In this document: positions 41,669 to 53,284 of the stretch, piece after piece
Layout of the letters: every line of letters starts with the position of its first letter
Numbering within the stretch: position 1 is the stretch's first letter
Origin: Odontocerum albicorne
Taxonomy: Eukaryota > Arthropoda > Insecta > Trichoptera > Odontoceridae
Reading direction: 5' to 3'
DNA length: 64,000 nucleotides
NCBI GenBank assembly: GCA_949825065.1
Contig: OX463865.1
Location: 16,693,763-16,757,762 of the forward strand
The notes under the pieces: generated by a model
Database searches by the model: none
The model's input: only the letters and a program-made list of their open reading frames with translations
What the model was told of the DNA's origin: nothing
Program-made: the position numbers and the translations under genes

Positions 41669-42275
41669 CATGGGGTCATCATCAAGGGGTCACTCATCCA
41701 TAGCGATGGAGGATGTGCAGCAGATGTAACACATAGAATTAGTGTGGGATGGATGAAGTTTAGATCAATGACAGGAGTTCTATGTGATCCGAAAATGCCA
41801 ATAAAGTTAAAAGGAAAAATATACCAAACGATTGTCAGATCCGCACTCCACTTTGGCTCCAAATGCTGGACAATGTATAACTCTTACTCTAGGCAACTAG
41901 AAACTGCTGAAATGCGCATGCTAAGATGGTCAGCTGGTGTGTCCCTAAGAGACAAAATAAAAAGCTCACGCATTTGTGGAAGCCTGGGTGTTACAGACAT
42001 CAACAGTAAGATGGAGGAGAGGCGATTGAGATGGTATGGGCACGTTGGATGCAGCGCACCCGATCACATTGTGAACCAGGCAATCTCCATGGATCTTCCT
42101 CGAATAACAACCAGAAGAAGACCAAAGAATTCATGGGTGGTGCAAAAAGATAACCTGGTGCAGAGGCACGGCCTGGGGGACGTAGTTTGGGACAGAAGAG
42201 CATACAACCTGAGGACGAGGGGAGCTGACCCCAACAGTCTTCGCAGACAGTGAGTTGGGATGGAGCCAGGGAGAA
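41669..42275 (+). pseudogene. LINE-C 5'-truncated insertion with TSD
   Basis: The best-preserved LINE tail in the window, flanked by a 17-bp TSD GTACAAGGACCAAACAT with one mismatch (41652-41668 and 42276-42292). The open frame runs from 41744 to 42253: GWMKFRSMTGVLCDPKMPIK, SALHFGSKCWTMYNSYSRQL, AEMRMLRWSAGVSLRDKIKS, MEERRLRWYGHVGCSAPDHI and a final RTRGADPNSLRRQ. This is the region after the RT catalytic core; the endonuclease and RT core were never copied. The open frame and intact TSD suggest a fairly young insertion. Confidence 0.85.
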
Positions 42276-42292
42276 GTACAAGGACCCAACAT

Positions 42293-43045
42293 AACAAGCA
42301 CAAAAAAAATAATTTAAGACTTATTTGATAAATAAAATAGTAAAAAGTATATGTTTTAATAAAACATTATGACAAAATATGGCATGTTAAATAATATATT
42401 TTTTTTTATTATTTTAAGTACTACTCTAAATTTTAGAGATTTTCCTGAAAAAGCTGTCACATATGAAACACGTCTATATGAGGACACACAGTTAAAAGCC
42501 TGATGGCTCTACTTTCGTGATTGTTCAATATAAAGGTTGATGGAATAATCTATGTGCACGTTTCACAAAATAATTATCCGATTAATAGAAAATAACATCT
42601 AAAAAATCAAACTTAGATATGAAATATTAAAAATAAATAATACAATATAAAAATTCAATGAAATAGAGAAATGAAAAAAGGAAACGAAGGAAGAAAGTAT
42701 TCAAGTGTGATAAGGGTGTAGGGTTATCATTTACCACCAGGTCAATCAACATTTAGCAAAATACTCATTTAATCCTCAATTTAAATGTAACTACTGAAAT
42801 CCTGAAATTCCTGAAAGTTTGGCTGAACGAATTGCTTATTAAACGCAGAGCAACTTCTGTTGAAAAATAAATTAACTACATATGTATTCGCCCTGCATGA
42901 ACTATATTGAAGAGATCGTTCGGTCTATTTGAAGAAATAGGCCGAACGGAAATATATTCGGAAATATATTCTTTCAACACGGATAATAATAAACGGAAAT
43001 ATATTCTTAATAAACGGAAATATATTCTTTCAACAAAAATTGATA
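42293..43045. other. no gene recognised
   Basis: AT-rich. A short tandem of AACGGAAATATATTC occurs at 42950-43030. Confidence 0.45.
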
Positions 43046-43161
43046 ATAACCCTTCCTGTCATGTGATGTGTAACTAGTACACATTGCTTCTAAAAACTTT
43101 AATACCTCTATAAATATAATATATACTGAGTTCAGATTTAAGGTATGTTATTCCTCCGTAA
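43046..43161. mobile_element. piggyBac-like MITE, left end only
   Basis: ACCCTTCCTGTCATGTGATG, then the same GCTTCTAAAAACTTTAATAC stretch as 1181. It ends where the CR1-like LINE joins. The rest of the MITE is not found on the other side. Confidence 0.65.
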
Positions 43162-43950
43162 TACATTTATTTATTTTATTTATTTATTTATTTAACACTT
43201 TTATTGCAAATACAATCTGGCGGGCTGATTGCCAGGTGGTATGTAATCTCTTCATATGTAATCTCTTCCAACCAACCAGACAAAAGTAAATGAAGTAAGT
43301 TACGTGGTCGCATAAATCATTCAAATGACTATCCATCCCCACGAAATCCATAAACATATACCTGAGCACATGCCCACGAACCCCACAAATACGGACAATC
43401 ACCCGAACATTATTTTCCAAATAAAGTGAGATATCATTAATCAAAAGGAAAGGAAGGGGTGGTGGAGAAGAAAGGAAATTAAAAATCAGGAATGAAACAC
43501 GACATTTTACTGACTAGAAATTAAGAGTTTTTTTTCAGTCGCTTCTTAAAGCATGCCAAGGACGGAGCGAGTTTTATATTGGTTTGTAACTGATTCCAGA
43601 GTTTCACTGCATGGACAGTAAAGAGCGACGAAAAGAAAGTGGAGTGGTGAACTGGAAAGGCCAATAAACAATCTCTGTTTGAGCGTAGCGCTAATCCATA
43701 ATTGGAAAGACGCTGAAAATTTTCAGCGAGATAAGAGGGGGCGGCGGGACCGTTAAGGATATTACACAATAGAGACAGTATGTGAATTTGGCGTCTATTT
43801 CTTACATTCGACCAGTTCAATGCCCTCTGGTATGAAGTTATATGATCGTACTTACATACATTGAAAATGAATCTTAGACACACATTTTGAAGACGCTGTA
43901 ATTTGTCCAGCTGTTCCTCTGTAACATCCAAGTAACATACGTCCGCGTAG
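43162..43950 (-). pseudogene. CR1-like LINE, RT C-terminus and 3' untranslated region
   Basis: The reference copy for this family. The minus-strand frame 43521-43931 reads LDKLQRLQNVCLRFIFNVCK, then YDHITSYQRALNWSNVRNRR, LLCNILNGPAAPSYLAENFQ, FTVHAVKLWNQLQTNIKLAP and FKKRLKKNS stop. This is the post-RT region of CR1/Jockey-group LINEs. The 3' untranslated region (43500 down to 43162) ends in AAATAAATAAATAAA on the minus strand. The upstream RT and endonuclease are missing. The open frame is undamaged, so the copy is relatively young. Confidence 0.8.
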
Positions 43951-44560
43951 TCCGGAAACGAAAAGAACAGAGATTGTACGATTACTATTTACTACGTTTG
44001 AAATATTTTTCTTTTAGCGTGGATCTGTGCATAAAGCTCTTACTTGTTAAGATTGGTAACTTTTGGATTCAAGAAATATGAAGTTCTTAAAGTAAAAGGT
44101 TCTCAAACTCGCTGAAAAACCTCCTCCAAAAATTTGCTGCAATATTGCATATTTGAGTTAGAAACACTTACTAAATTATTTCCAACATTTTATGTACAGC
44201 CAAATACCTTAACAGCCAAGACTGAGGTCACGAAGGAATTTTATGATCACCTACAATAATACCTTTGAAGGTTTTCTGAAATGTGAGCGTGTCAATACCT
44301 GGAGAACTAGAACTGAAAGCTTAAGGACGTGAATACACCCATCGCAGTGCCTGCAAGTGGGACACCATCTACCATGATATAAATGGAGGTATCGTTATTG
44401 CTTACATAAGAGCGTTGATAAAATAGAATATCTCTTCGGGTGGAAGATTAGCGCATACGAGAACTATACATATGTGGTGTCATTTTGTTTTGTATGCATT
44501 TTAGGGACAAATGCACGCTAATTATTTTGTAAAACTAGTGACGTGTGCAATATTAATCCT
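43951..44560. other. no gene recognised
   Basis: No recognised coding motif or repeat. Confidence 0.4.
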
Positions 44561-44734
44561 TCTTTAATTGAAAATTAAACATAGATTTATCGATTTAGCG
44601 ACTGTACTCGTTGTGTGTATATTACTTATCATGTGTATATTACTTATCATGTGTATATTACTTATCATGAAATTGCACATATACTCGTACATGTATACGA
44701 GTATTAATGCAATGGAAAATAAAATACGTTTTAG

Positions 44735-44865
44735 AGAGAATCCATCAAACGGTTTGGACTCGTCTCATAACATCTTCCTAATCAAGACACACGCTCACCA
44801 ATACGAGGGCGAGATCGACCGCGAGAACGTCTGATGTTTTTCGGTACACATCTTTGTACATGTTA
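44735..44865 (+). repeat. core repeat K (copy 4)
   Basis: GAGGGCGAGATCGACCGCGA, GAACGTCTGATGTTTTTCGG and ACATCTTTGTACATG align with copy 1. The 67-bp minisatellite starts about 90 bp downstream. An 18-bp triplication (TATTACTTATCATGTGTA) lies upstream at 44618-44668. Confidence 0.6.
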
Positions 44866-44957
44866 ATTAATATATAACAAATAAATAATATTAAATAAGC
44901 AGTTGAAATAATTACAAAGTAAATATGTACGAAAACTGTAAAAAAATAAAGTCTTAA

Positions 44958-45866
44958 AGTCAATTGTCAGCTCAGATTAATTGTCAGCCTTAAAAGAGAA
45001 CGCAATATCAAAATAAACACTTAAGATCAATTGTCAGCTCAGATTAAATGTCAGCTTTAAAATAGAACGCAATATCAAAATAAACACTTAAGCTCAATTG
45101 TCAGCTCAGATTAATTGTCAGCCTTAAAAGAGAACGAAATATCAAAATAAACACTTAAGATCAATTGTCAGCTCAGATTAATTGTCAGCTTTAAAATAGA
45201 ACGCAATATCAAAATAAACACTTAAGATCAATTGTCAGCTCAGATTAATTGTCAGCCTTAAAAGAGAACGCAATATCAAAATAAACACTTAAGATCAATT
45301 GTCAGCTTAGATTAATTGTCAGCCTTAAAAGAGAACGCAATATCAAAACAAACACCTAAGATCAATTGTCAGCTCAGATTAATTGTCAGCCTTAAAAGAG
45401 AACGCAATATCAAAATAAACACTTAAGATCAATTGTTAGCTCAGATTAATTGTCAGCCTTAAAAGAGAACGCAATATCAAAATAAACACTTAAGATCAAT
45501 TGTCAGCTCAGATTAATTGTCAGCCTTAAAATAGAACACAATATCAAAATAAACACTTAAGATTAATTGTCAGTTCAGATTAATTATCAGCCTTAAAATA
45601 GAACGCAATATCAAAATAAACACTTAAGATTAATTGTCAGTTCAGATTAATTGTCAGTCTTAAAAGAGAACGCAATATCAAAATAAACACTTAAGATCAA
45701 TTGTCAGCTCAGATTAATTGTCAGCCTTAAAATAGAACGCAATATCAAAATAAACAGTTAAGATTAATTGTCAGGCTTAAAAGAGAACGCAATATCAAAA
45801 TAAACACTTAAGATCAATTGTCAGCTCAGATTAATTGTCAGCCTTAAAAGAGAACGCAATATCAAC
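44958..45866. repeat. 67-bp minisatellite, about 13 units
   Basis: Period 67 bp (CTTAAG spacing 45020 to 45087). Unit: CTTAAGATCAATTGTCAGCT, CAGATTAATTGTCAGCCTTA, AAAGAGAACGCAATATCAAA plus ATAAACA. The internal half-repeat ATTGTCAGCT/ATTGTCAGCC suggests an older shorter unit. No coding capacity. Confidence 0.92.
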
Positions 45867-46394
45867 ATCTATATTTTGACAAAACAGAGATATAAACTAA
45901 TAAAACATTTTTACTGAGAGTTGTCAAGTTTCATGACCGGTTGAAACTCGAATTTATGTGTGTATCAACATATTATATACGTGAATTTTGTGTCTGTCTC
46001 AAAAAGATAGTTTAAAAATTCTGAAAAGTTGTTATTAAATAAACAAAACGTATGTTCTTGTATTCCGTGTGTCTTGTGCGGCTCTGTATCTTTCTGTATC
46101 CTATATCAAATATTCCAGCACTTACGTAATGAAGGCACTTTGGTTTTTCTAGAAAAAAGATTTCATAAAAACCAAGTTACGCCGAGCCAGCTTTAAGGGA
46201 TATATAATAAAATAAAATGTATGCAAAAGCAAAAAGAGGCCATCTTCTAATAGAAAAGGAGAATAACACCTGAGCTTGTCCCGGAAAAGGGTAAAAAAGG
46301 GAGAATAGAGTGAAATAGTGTGAGGATGCTGGAAATGATATGAGCGATGAAGATAAAGAATTGAAAGTTAATAAAAATCAAAAGAATAATTCAT
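45867..46394. other. no gene recognised
   Basis: No recognised coding motif or element. Confidence 0.4.
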
Positions 46395-47013
46395 TTAACT
46401 CTTAAAGGCTTAGTGGTCCACGTTATGTACCACCTTTTTTTGACGTAGTACTGCACAGTGGTATACGCAATGCACCACTTATTAAACCTTTCTCTATTGC
46501 TGCACGAACGCTCAGATTATGTACCACTTCGTATAATATAATACTTATGACTCATATCTGCACAGCTGCAGGTCTGGTCCTGTTCAAATTCATTTCGTTT
46601 CTAATATTATTGACAGTTAGTTGTTCTTGGTGTACCGACTTGTGCGTATAAAAGAAAACGTTATATATTTGTATTAAATTTAAATAAAAAATAGTTGTGT
46701 TGTGATAAAATTGACTTCAGTAATTGTGGTAAATTTATATTTAGGCTAATAATTAATTTCACTTGGATGTATTTCGGCATTATTTGGTGGTACATTAGAA
46801 GTGCCAGTGGAAATATGGTCTAGTGGTACATAAGTTGTACCACCTCACCAGGAGTTTCTTGACCTACCGAGGAAGTGGAAATATGTTAATTTAGCATTTG
46901 TATGTATCATTTTTCAAAGACATTAAAAAAAAATAATGAGAAACTTGACTTTTTATTGTTTGTGCAGCCAGAGTAAAAAATAAGTGAAGTTTACCTGTGC
47001 CTGTAAGGGTTAA
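46395..47013. mobile_element. piggyBac-like non-autonomous element (second family)
   Basis: TTAA at 46395-46398 and 47010-47013. The ends CTCTTAAAGGCTTAG and, reversed, CCCTTACAGGCACAG match 11 of 15. Subterminal inverted copies of TTATGTACCAC lie near both ends (46427 and 46825). 611 bp with no transposase. Confidence 0.7.
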
Positions 47014-47993
47014 GAAATACATTCAAATATCGTCACCACGTTTTCACTGTAGGTTTTCATTGAAAGGCAACCCACCCGTTAATAAACTGCCTGAAAGAAT
47101 CATAAAAAAATTCTAATGCTTCAAACTTCCCTATCATATCAAGGTCTCATAAAAATTCCTCAAAGCCCAAATATCAAAGTTGGAATCATAAAAGAATATA
47201 AAGCAATTTTCCTCCCCTATTTTATAAGCGGTTGGTAGAGACGCCTATAAAAATACAATAATCTACCCCTAATCGCGGCAAACCCCTTTATTTTAGTCTA
47301 GTTTACGTAAATTCATTTCAAACTTCTTTTTTTCACTGTATTTGCAAGTTACTCAAAATGGCAACATTTATCTTTGTTAAATCAAAAAAAATGCATGTCC
47401 TTCCAGACACTAACGATCGACATTTTTTTTATTATAACATAATTATATTAATCTAATTAATTATTTAATTCACGACACAATATTATCTTTTACGTAACGT
47501 GAAACCTCATAGTACACAGAACATGCTTATTCAAACACAAGTTAATTTTAATAATTGATCGACAAAATATATCTTAAAATAACTTGAAGATACTATACAA
47601 TCAAAAAGTAGAAATAATTACAAAGAGATAGTTTAAATCAATTATATTTATAAATTATGATATGTTCTCGTATATTTTAGTTTGGTATATGTTTGCATAT
47701 CGTGGGCTCAATACTTAAACTAAGTAACTCGAAATTTGGCAGTTTTGAGTTATTTACATCAATGGATTGCTCATCGAAGGGGCTTTCCAATGCTTTAAAT
47801 AGGTATCTTTAAATATTATTTCTCAGTGGAGTTATTGACCATTTTCATGATTTAGTAAGTCGTAAACGTGGGAACAGAAGAATGCTTAAAGTAGATATCT
47901 GAAGTTCATATAACTTACATCTTACCATCTATTGAAACCTCCTTTATTAGTTTCATCAAAAATATTAGCGCAATACCTCATCATTAACCTTTC
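47014..47993. other. no gene recognised
   Basis: AT-rich, no recognised motif. Confidence 0.4.
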
Positions 47994-48602
47994 CTTCCCT
48001 GTGTTGGGTATTGTCTACACGTTGCTTCTAATAACCATCAATATCTCTATAAATATAATAAATACAAGGTTAAGATTTTAGGTATTCCTCCATAATATAT
48101 TTACGCATTGATTTAAAAAATAATATTAATAATAATCAGAATTTATCGACTACATCGTAAGTGTTTTGTAAAGATCGAAAACAAATTCGCATTCAACCGC
48201 TGCGAGTGCCTCGTCTTGACGATAGGTGAAGAGTATGCGGGAAGCGCGACACTATATTCGCATCTCACTCTTGCATACTCCACTGAATTGCGAGGAGCTC
48301 AATTGTCTCAATCGTCGCAAGCGTAAGCCACGCCGGGGTACCGCTCCGCGGCGCAGTAGCTTCTGGAATTGCAAATAGATTAGACGTACGCCCGTTCCGT
48401 GAGCGTTGCCAGATGGTTTTTTAATGTTTTCAGCAAATAAATCTCAATTATTATAATTTTTAACTTCAATTATAATTAATTAAGGGGATTATCTATGAAT
48501 GTTCTTATTTTTCCGATTTAAAATCGCTAATTTTTTATCGTGTACTCACTACCCAACACCGGAGCGCGCGTTTCAATTTTAGCACCGTAAGGGAAGGGTT
48601 AA
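47994..48602. mobile_element. piggyBac-like MITE (copy 3, second subfamily)
   Basis: TTAA at 47994-47997 and 48599-48602. It starts CCTTTCCTTCCCTGTGTTGG and ends TAGCACCGTAAGGGAAGGG. It shares the AT-rich left part with copies 1 and 2, but its middle (TACGCCCGTTCCGTGAGCGT) is shared only with 11771-12352. Confidence 0.82.
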
Positions 48603-49089
48603 AGAGGAGTTACCAGACAAAAGGACCTCGAAACTAAGAACGCCATTTTCTCATAATAGAGAATTTTGAGTTACCTAGTTATTGTATTGAACCCACGATA
48701 TTAAAAAAATATTACAGAAATTTTGCAAAATAGACTCATACTAGTTGCAACCCGTGAAATATTCACAAAAGTAAAACAAATTCTACATTTATGAAAATAT
48801 ATATTCATAAATGTAAAATTTGTTTATATATCCCCTTTTACACCGGTTAAAATTTTTTTAGCTAGGTATTTAAAATTCGTTCAGTATCACGGACCCACCG
48901 AGATTCAAATTTCGAATTACTTTCGGAGAGAATCCAAGTATTCCTCTCTCGCTCTCTTGTATTCAAAATTCAATTCTCGTATTTTTTCTTTGACGACAAC
49001 CATCTTATGGGTTTTGGCCTATTTTTACTATGATAAGAGTAGAACATATACTCTTTGTATAAATATAGAACATATATTTATACAAAGAG
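48603..49089. other. no gene recognised
   Basis: AT-rich, with small inverted repeats (CATAAATGTAAAATTTGTTT region). No coding motif. Confidence 0.4.
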
Positions 49090-49382
49090 CCCAACATTAT
49101 AAAATACATCAAAATTGGGAGGCTACGCTGGGCGGGGCATGTAGCAAGAATGGGAGAAGAGGAAATGCCTAACAAAGTACTCTTTTCCAAGCCCCAAGGA
49201 AGACTTAGCGTGGGCAGACCAAAGCTTAGGTGGATGGATAGGGTGCAGAATGATGCAAACGTGATTGGCATCAGGGGCTGGAGGAGTGCATCCCAGGATA
49301 GGGGGGAATGGCAGCGACTGCTGGAGGAGGCCGGAGCCCACAATGGGCTGTAGTGCCATTGATGATGATGATGATGAAGAGT
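49090..49382 (+). pseudogene. LINE-I RT C-terminal tail
   Basis: Across two frames it reads YIKIGRLRWAGHVARMGEEE, then GRLSVGRPKLRWMDRVQNDA and SQDRGEWQRLLEEAGAHNGL stop (49351). This is a widespread insect LINE end (IGRLRW.GHV.RM...GRPK.RW.D.V...R..W). A GATGATGATGATGA run just after the stop is the LINE's simple-repeat tail. 5'-truncated. Confidence 0.8.
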
Positions 49383-49489
49383 AGAACATATATTTTAGAT
49401 TTTTTAGGGAAAAAAGTTGTACAAGCTAATTGCTCCATCATTGAAGTTTTTTAATAAATTACTGATATTATTTTAATGTGAATTAAGTA

Positions 49490-49905
49490 CAAACTATTAC
49501 TCCATTTCTTAGCCTCTTCTATACCCATACACATTCTTACACAACTTCTACAATTTCTTTGACTTTTAACGTTTCCTTTTTTTTTAAATATCATTCATTC
49601 AATCCAACCATTATTTATCTTCCTCTCTCACGTTACCCACTCACATTAGCATTATATACTTATATGTATCTGTTTTGTTAGTCTTTCTTCATTAATTTTT
49701 TCCACATGCCCAAACCATCTGAGTGTGCTGTTTTTTTTTTCATTTATTTGTTGCAAGTGTTCTTCTTTTTTCTCCTCGACACACCAGTCTTAAGTTCATA
49801 TTCGTCATACATTGTCATACATTGTCACCACATGTATTCTTCTCAGCGCACGCATTTACAGCATTTATTCTGCTCTTTTCAGTCTTTTTCATCTTTTTGC
49901 ATTAT
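49490..49905 (-). pseudogene. LINE-A remnant, decayed
   Basis: CACATGCCCAAACCATCTGA (49705) is the reverse of the LRWFGHV motif and matches 19179. The rest is C/T-rich and unreadable. Confidence 0.5.
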
Positions 49906-50084
49906 TTAGTTATTTTATTTATAACACAGTAGTGTGATTTACATAAAATTAAAATAATAGCACATAAAACAAGTTGATTCAAATTCTCAAAATGGTTGAG
50001 AAAACTACAAAAGTTTATGAAAATACAATAAAACAGTAGTTACAATTACCAGGCAATTATGATTTTTTTTAGCAGACACCGTGT

Positions 50085-50165
50085 TAATTAACTGGTAAAG
50101 TGGATGTCATGAATATAGAGCTATCTGGTTCGATTCTAGCCCGTATCCTTTCTTTTCAAGTTTTT
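50085..50165 (+). mobile_element. SINE-1 head, degenerate
   Basis: TTAACTGGTAAAGTGG and TGGTTCGATTCTAGCC (B box) are spaced as in SINE-1. Confidence 0.4.
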
Positions 50166-50285
50166 CTTTAACGATCCCTGTTTTGTTTATAACTCTTTCC
50201 CATCTTACGAAACAATTATTTCAATCAATTTTATTTTAAAAAATAACGTATATTTAAATTCAATAAATGTATGTATATAACGAAA

Positions 50286-50705
50286 CATGTCAGAAATATT
50301 CGAGAGATTCAGAAATATTCAAGAGATTCAAAAATATTTAAGAAACATTCAAGAGATTCATAAATATTCAGAAATATTCGAGAGATTCAGAAATATTCGA
50401 GAAATTCAGAAATATTCGGGAGATTCAGAAATATTCAAGAGATTCAGAAATATTTCAAAAACATTTCAGAAATATTCAAGAGATTCAGATATATTCAAGA
50501 GATTCAAAAATATTTCAGAAACATTCAAGAGATTCATAAATATTCAGAAATATTCGAGAGATTCAGAAATATTTCAGAAATATTCAAGAGATTCAGAAAT
50601 ATTCAAAAACATTTCAGAAATATTCAAGAGATTCAGAAATATTTCAGAAATATTCAAAAAATTCAGAAATATTTCAGAAATATACAAAATATTCAAGAGA
50701 AACCC
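50286..50705. repeat. 19-bp minisatellite
   Basis: Units of AGAAATATTCAAGAGATTC (19 bp) with ATTTC-containing variants. Because 19 is not a multiple of three, the 177-codon plus ORF cycles through frames (EIF, RNI, KYS). Not a gene. Confidence 0.9.
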
Positions 50706-50807
50706 AAGACAATTTTTCAGACGACACCTTTTGTTATTATATAAAAGAAAAAAAAAATACTTATTCTGTTGTTTTATACTTTCACATAACTTATTCTGTT
50801 GTGTTAT

Positions 50808-50890
50808 ACTTTCATTATAAATAACACAATCTGCCGGGTTAATTGTCATATGGTGATCACTTCCAACTCACCTGAAATGTGTTAAGTAAA
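50808..50890 (-). mobile_element. CR1-like LINE tail, diverged
   Basis: AACACAATCTGCCGGGTTAA and TGTCATATGGTGATCACTTC match the reversed LINE tail at 43210-43260. Confidence 0.5.
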
Positions 50891-51529
50891 TCAAACTATA
50901 CTCTTTTGTAAAAAAAAACTTGAATGACAATAAAAAGTCGAAACCTTGACGGATTAAAAATCAGGTATCTTTATTACCGAGCTTTACCAACCCTCAGACG
51001 TCACCAATGAAAATAACAATGGAATGGGGGAATAAATTCATTAAAGTTGGTTACGAGAAAACCACGACAATTTTTAAGACGACGCCTTTTGTTATTATGC
51101 AAAAGAAAGAAAAAGATAATTTTAGTATTCATAAAATAAAATAAACTTCATTGATCCCATAAAATCTACTTTCTTTATCATTTGGGAACAATTTTTACAT
51201 TTAAAGTACGAAAAACATGAATTTTGATTTCCCTTCGAAAACAATGGAGAAAAAGTAAGTTTTCTTACATAAACACAATTCCCTTGCAAAAGTCCGGAAG
51301 AGAGACGAGAAGGGAAAAGAGAGTGCATTAAGAGACAAGGTGGGATGAAAAATTGGCAAAGAATCGAAACCCTCCGTAAATTAAATATATTATAATTTTT
51401 TTTTTAAATTCATAAATGAATAATTTATTTTTCCAACAGAGATTATGTCTTTACATTTATTCATTCATTTACGGTCGATTTCAGCCATAAACAAACAAAC
51501 ATAGCTTGACGTCATATTCTTGCTGAAGT
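50891..51529. other. no gene recognised
   Basis: A 68-codon minus frame at 51122-51328 has no recognisable motif. Confidence 0.35.
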
Positions 51530-51935
51530 TTGCATAGAGAAAAGAGCGCCAAACTTACCAATATCGACACACTCTTCTACATTAATAAACCTTCTCATAT
51601 AGTTCCGACAACTTTTAACTTTTTCGCTTTTCTTCTTTCTATATATCAACATTTGATCCAACCATACTTTCCTTCATCTTCTTCTACCACGTTTTTCACT
51701 CACATTTCTAATGTATATTTGTTTTGTTAGCAATTTTTAAATCATTGGTTACACGTATCCAAACCGTCTCAGATTACTATTATTCATCTTGATCAATACA
51801 AAAGCCTTAAGCTCACACTCATCCCTAATCAATTCATTACTAATTATATCATACGAGTACATAGCCCTTCCATATATTCTTCTAAGTAAGTACACACATT
51901 CCTACATCATTTATTCAAACCTTTACGTCTTATTT

Positions 51936-52175
51936 ATTCTAATTTATTTTGAAATGGCTAATCATTGTCACCGTGAAAACCATACTTTTTCTATCGATGA
52001 TGCCAAATTCTTACATATCAGTAGTAACGGAAATAAATTGGAGAGATTAGAGGCCCTAGAAATTTCTAAGTCAGTACACCGATCCAAACATCTGAACAGT
52101 TATTTCCCAAAAATCTCTCCCTTCTTGGCCGAAATTGTCCCATGCCTCCCTCATCCCTCAGCCCCCAACCGTTGA
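51936..52175 (+). pseudogene. PLE GIY-YIG endonuclease, C-terminal half
   Basis: The plus strand reads EMANHCHRENHTFSIDDAKF, then LHISSNGNKLERLEALEISK and SVHRSKHLNSYFPKISPFLA to a stop at 52173. It corresponds to the last 75 residues of the PLE protein and is open, unlike the other copies. The GIY and YIG motifs lie upstream of the truncation. The upstream methionine-started frame from 51789 is not part of the PLE. Confidence 0.8.
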
Positions 52176-52214
52176 AGCGTGTATATCGGTACCAGTTCGA
52201 ACAGTATTTAGTCT

Positions 52215-52278
52215 TGTTTGTGTTTCCCTGAAGATGAGGTGAAAGCCTTGAAACAGGTAGGGTTATACAGTCACAAGA
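52215..52278 (+). ncRNA. hammerhead-ribozyme-like motif
   Basis: CTGAAGA (52228), stem II GAGG/CCTT with a TGAAAG loop, GAAA, ACAGGT (two-base stem III) and a GTA triplet. Stem I starts CC/GG. It sits 55 bp after the PLE stop. Confidence 0.58.
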
Positions 52279-52690
52279 AGTGGAATAAACAGTGTTTGAT
52301 AAAAATAAATTACATTGCCTTTACGTCTTGTTACACGCCCATGTTTCCCTCCCATATATCCAAGATGTTGCCTAAATCCTGTTCTGGACTATCGTCTTGG
52401 AAGATTTTACCACTGTCCGGCTCGAGCATAAATGTTTCAGAGCACCATTGTATTTATTTCATTTTGCTACACCCCGTTCAATATCCTTCGTGACTCTTCC
52501 ATGATCTGAGAAAATACTACCTAAATAGCAGAATTCTCCACCGTACTCTAATCGTTCATTACTCACCCAAATATCACATTTACTTTCCCATTCTAACTTC
52601 CCAATCACCGTGACTTTAGATTTCCCAACATTCATTCTCAGATTTTTCTCTTTGCATCTCTTATGACAAAACATTTATCCAAATTTATTA

Positions 52691-53284
52691 TTCACCCTCA
52701 TATGTCGTGTCAACAGCATCCAACAATCCGCACACATTCTCATTCGACATTTGTATGCCACCAATTGACAAATGAATGTTTATAAATGTAAAAGCCCGAG
52801 GGTGACATAACACATCCTTGCTTTACTCATTTACAAATATTAAACCATCCAGTTAGAGCACCATCAACCACAATTTTGCAACATGTATTCTTAGATCTTT
52901 GTATTTACATCTCTCATAAATTTGCTTATGAGAATTGATTATAAGACATTAAGAATCATGGCGAATTATATATTAATTAAGAAGATACGACATTACAGTT
53001 AAAATGAAATAAATATGAATATTAAAATGACAAAGCATTTTTTAATGAGTATTAATGGTTCATATTTTTTTAATTTTTAATATAATATTAACAGTCAATT
53101 ATTAGATACGCATATTTTCATCCGTTAATTTGTAAATAATGAAATTAATTTTCTGTCGATTAGATACGTACATACGACCTATATGGTACTTCTGAATATG
53201 TTTTCATTCAAATATTACATTATTAAAGATGTCAACTGTTAAAACAAAAACGGATTTAAGTCATAATTTATTACAAATAACCTT
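52691..53284. other. no gene recognised
   Basis: AT-rich. The first 200 bp may be more antisense LINE. No motif could be read. Confidence 0.35.

Larger units (their letters stand above)
51932..52317 (+). mobile_element. Penelope-like element, 5'-truncated, with TSD
   Basis: 386 bp between copies of the 12-bp TSD CCTTTACGTCTT (51920-51931 and 52318-52329). It starts inside the GIY-YIG domain, so it is a simple truncated copy with a single arm. It ends GATAAAAATAAATTACATTG. Confidence 0.85.
51700..52690 (-). pseudogene. LINE-A fragment, split by a PLE
   Basis: On the minus strand 52459-52674 reads KNLRMNVGKSKVTVIGKLEW, then ERLEYGGEFCYLGSIFSDHG, the segment after the RT catalytic core. After the PLE (51932-52317), 51725-51905 reads VYLLRRIYGRAMYSYDIISN, then ELIRDECELKAFVLIKMN and LRRFGYV. 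The host sequence is continuous across the 12-bp TSD. Stops are frequent. Confidence 0.7.

Noticed and set aside
44958..45866. CRISPR-like array
   Set aside because: The 67-bp units are contiguous with no unique spacers, and the context is eukaryotic.
50287..50820. 177-codon open frame with EIFERFRNIQ-like repeats
   Set aside because: Produced by a 19-bp tandem repeat cycling through frames.
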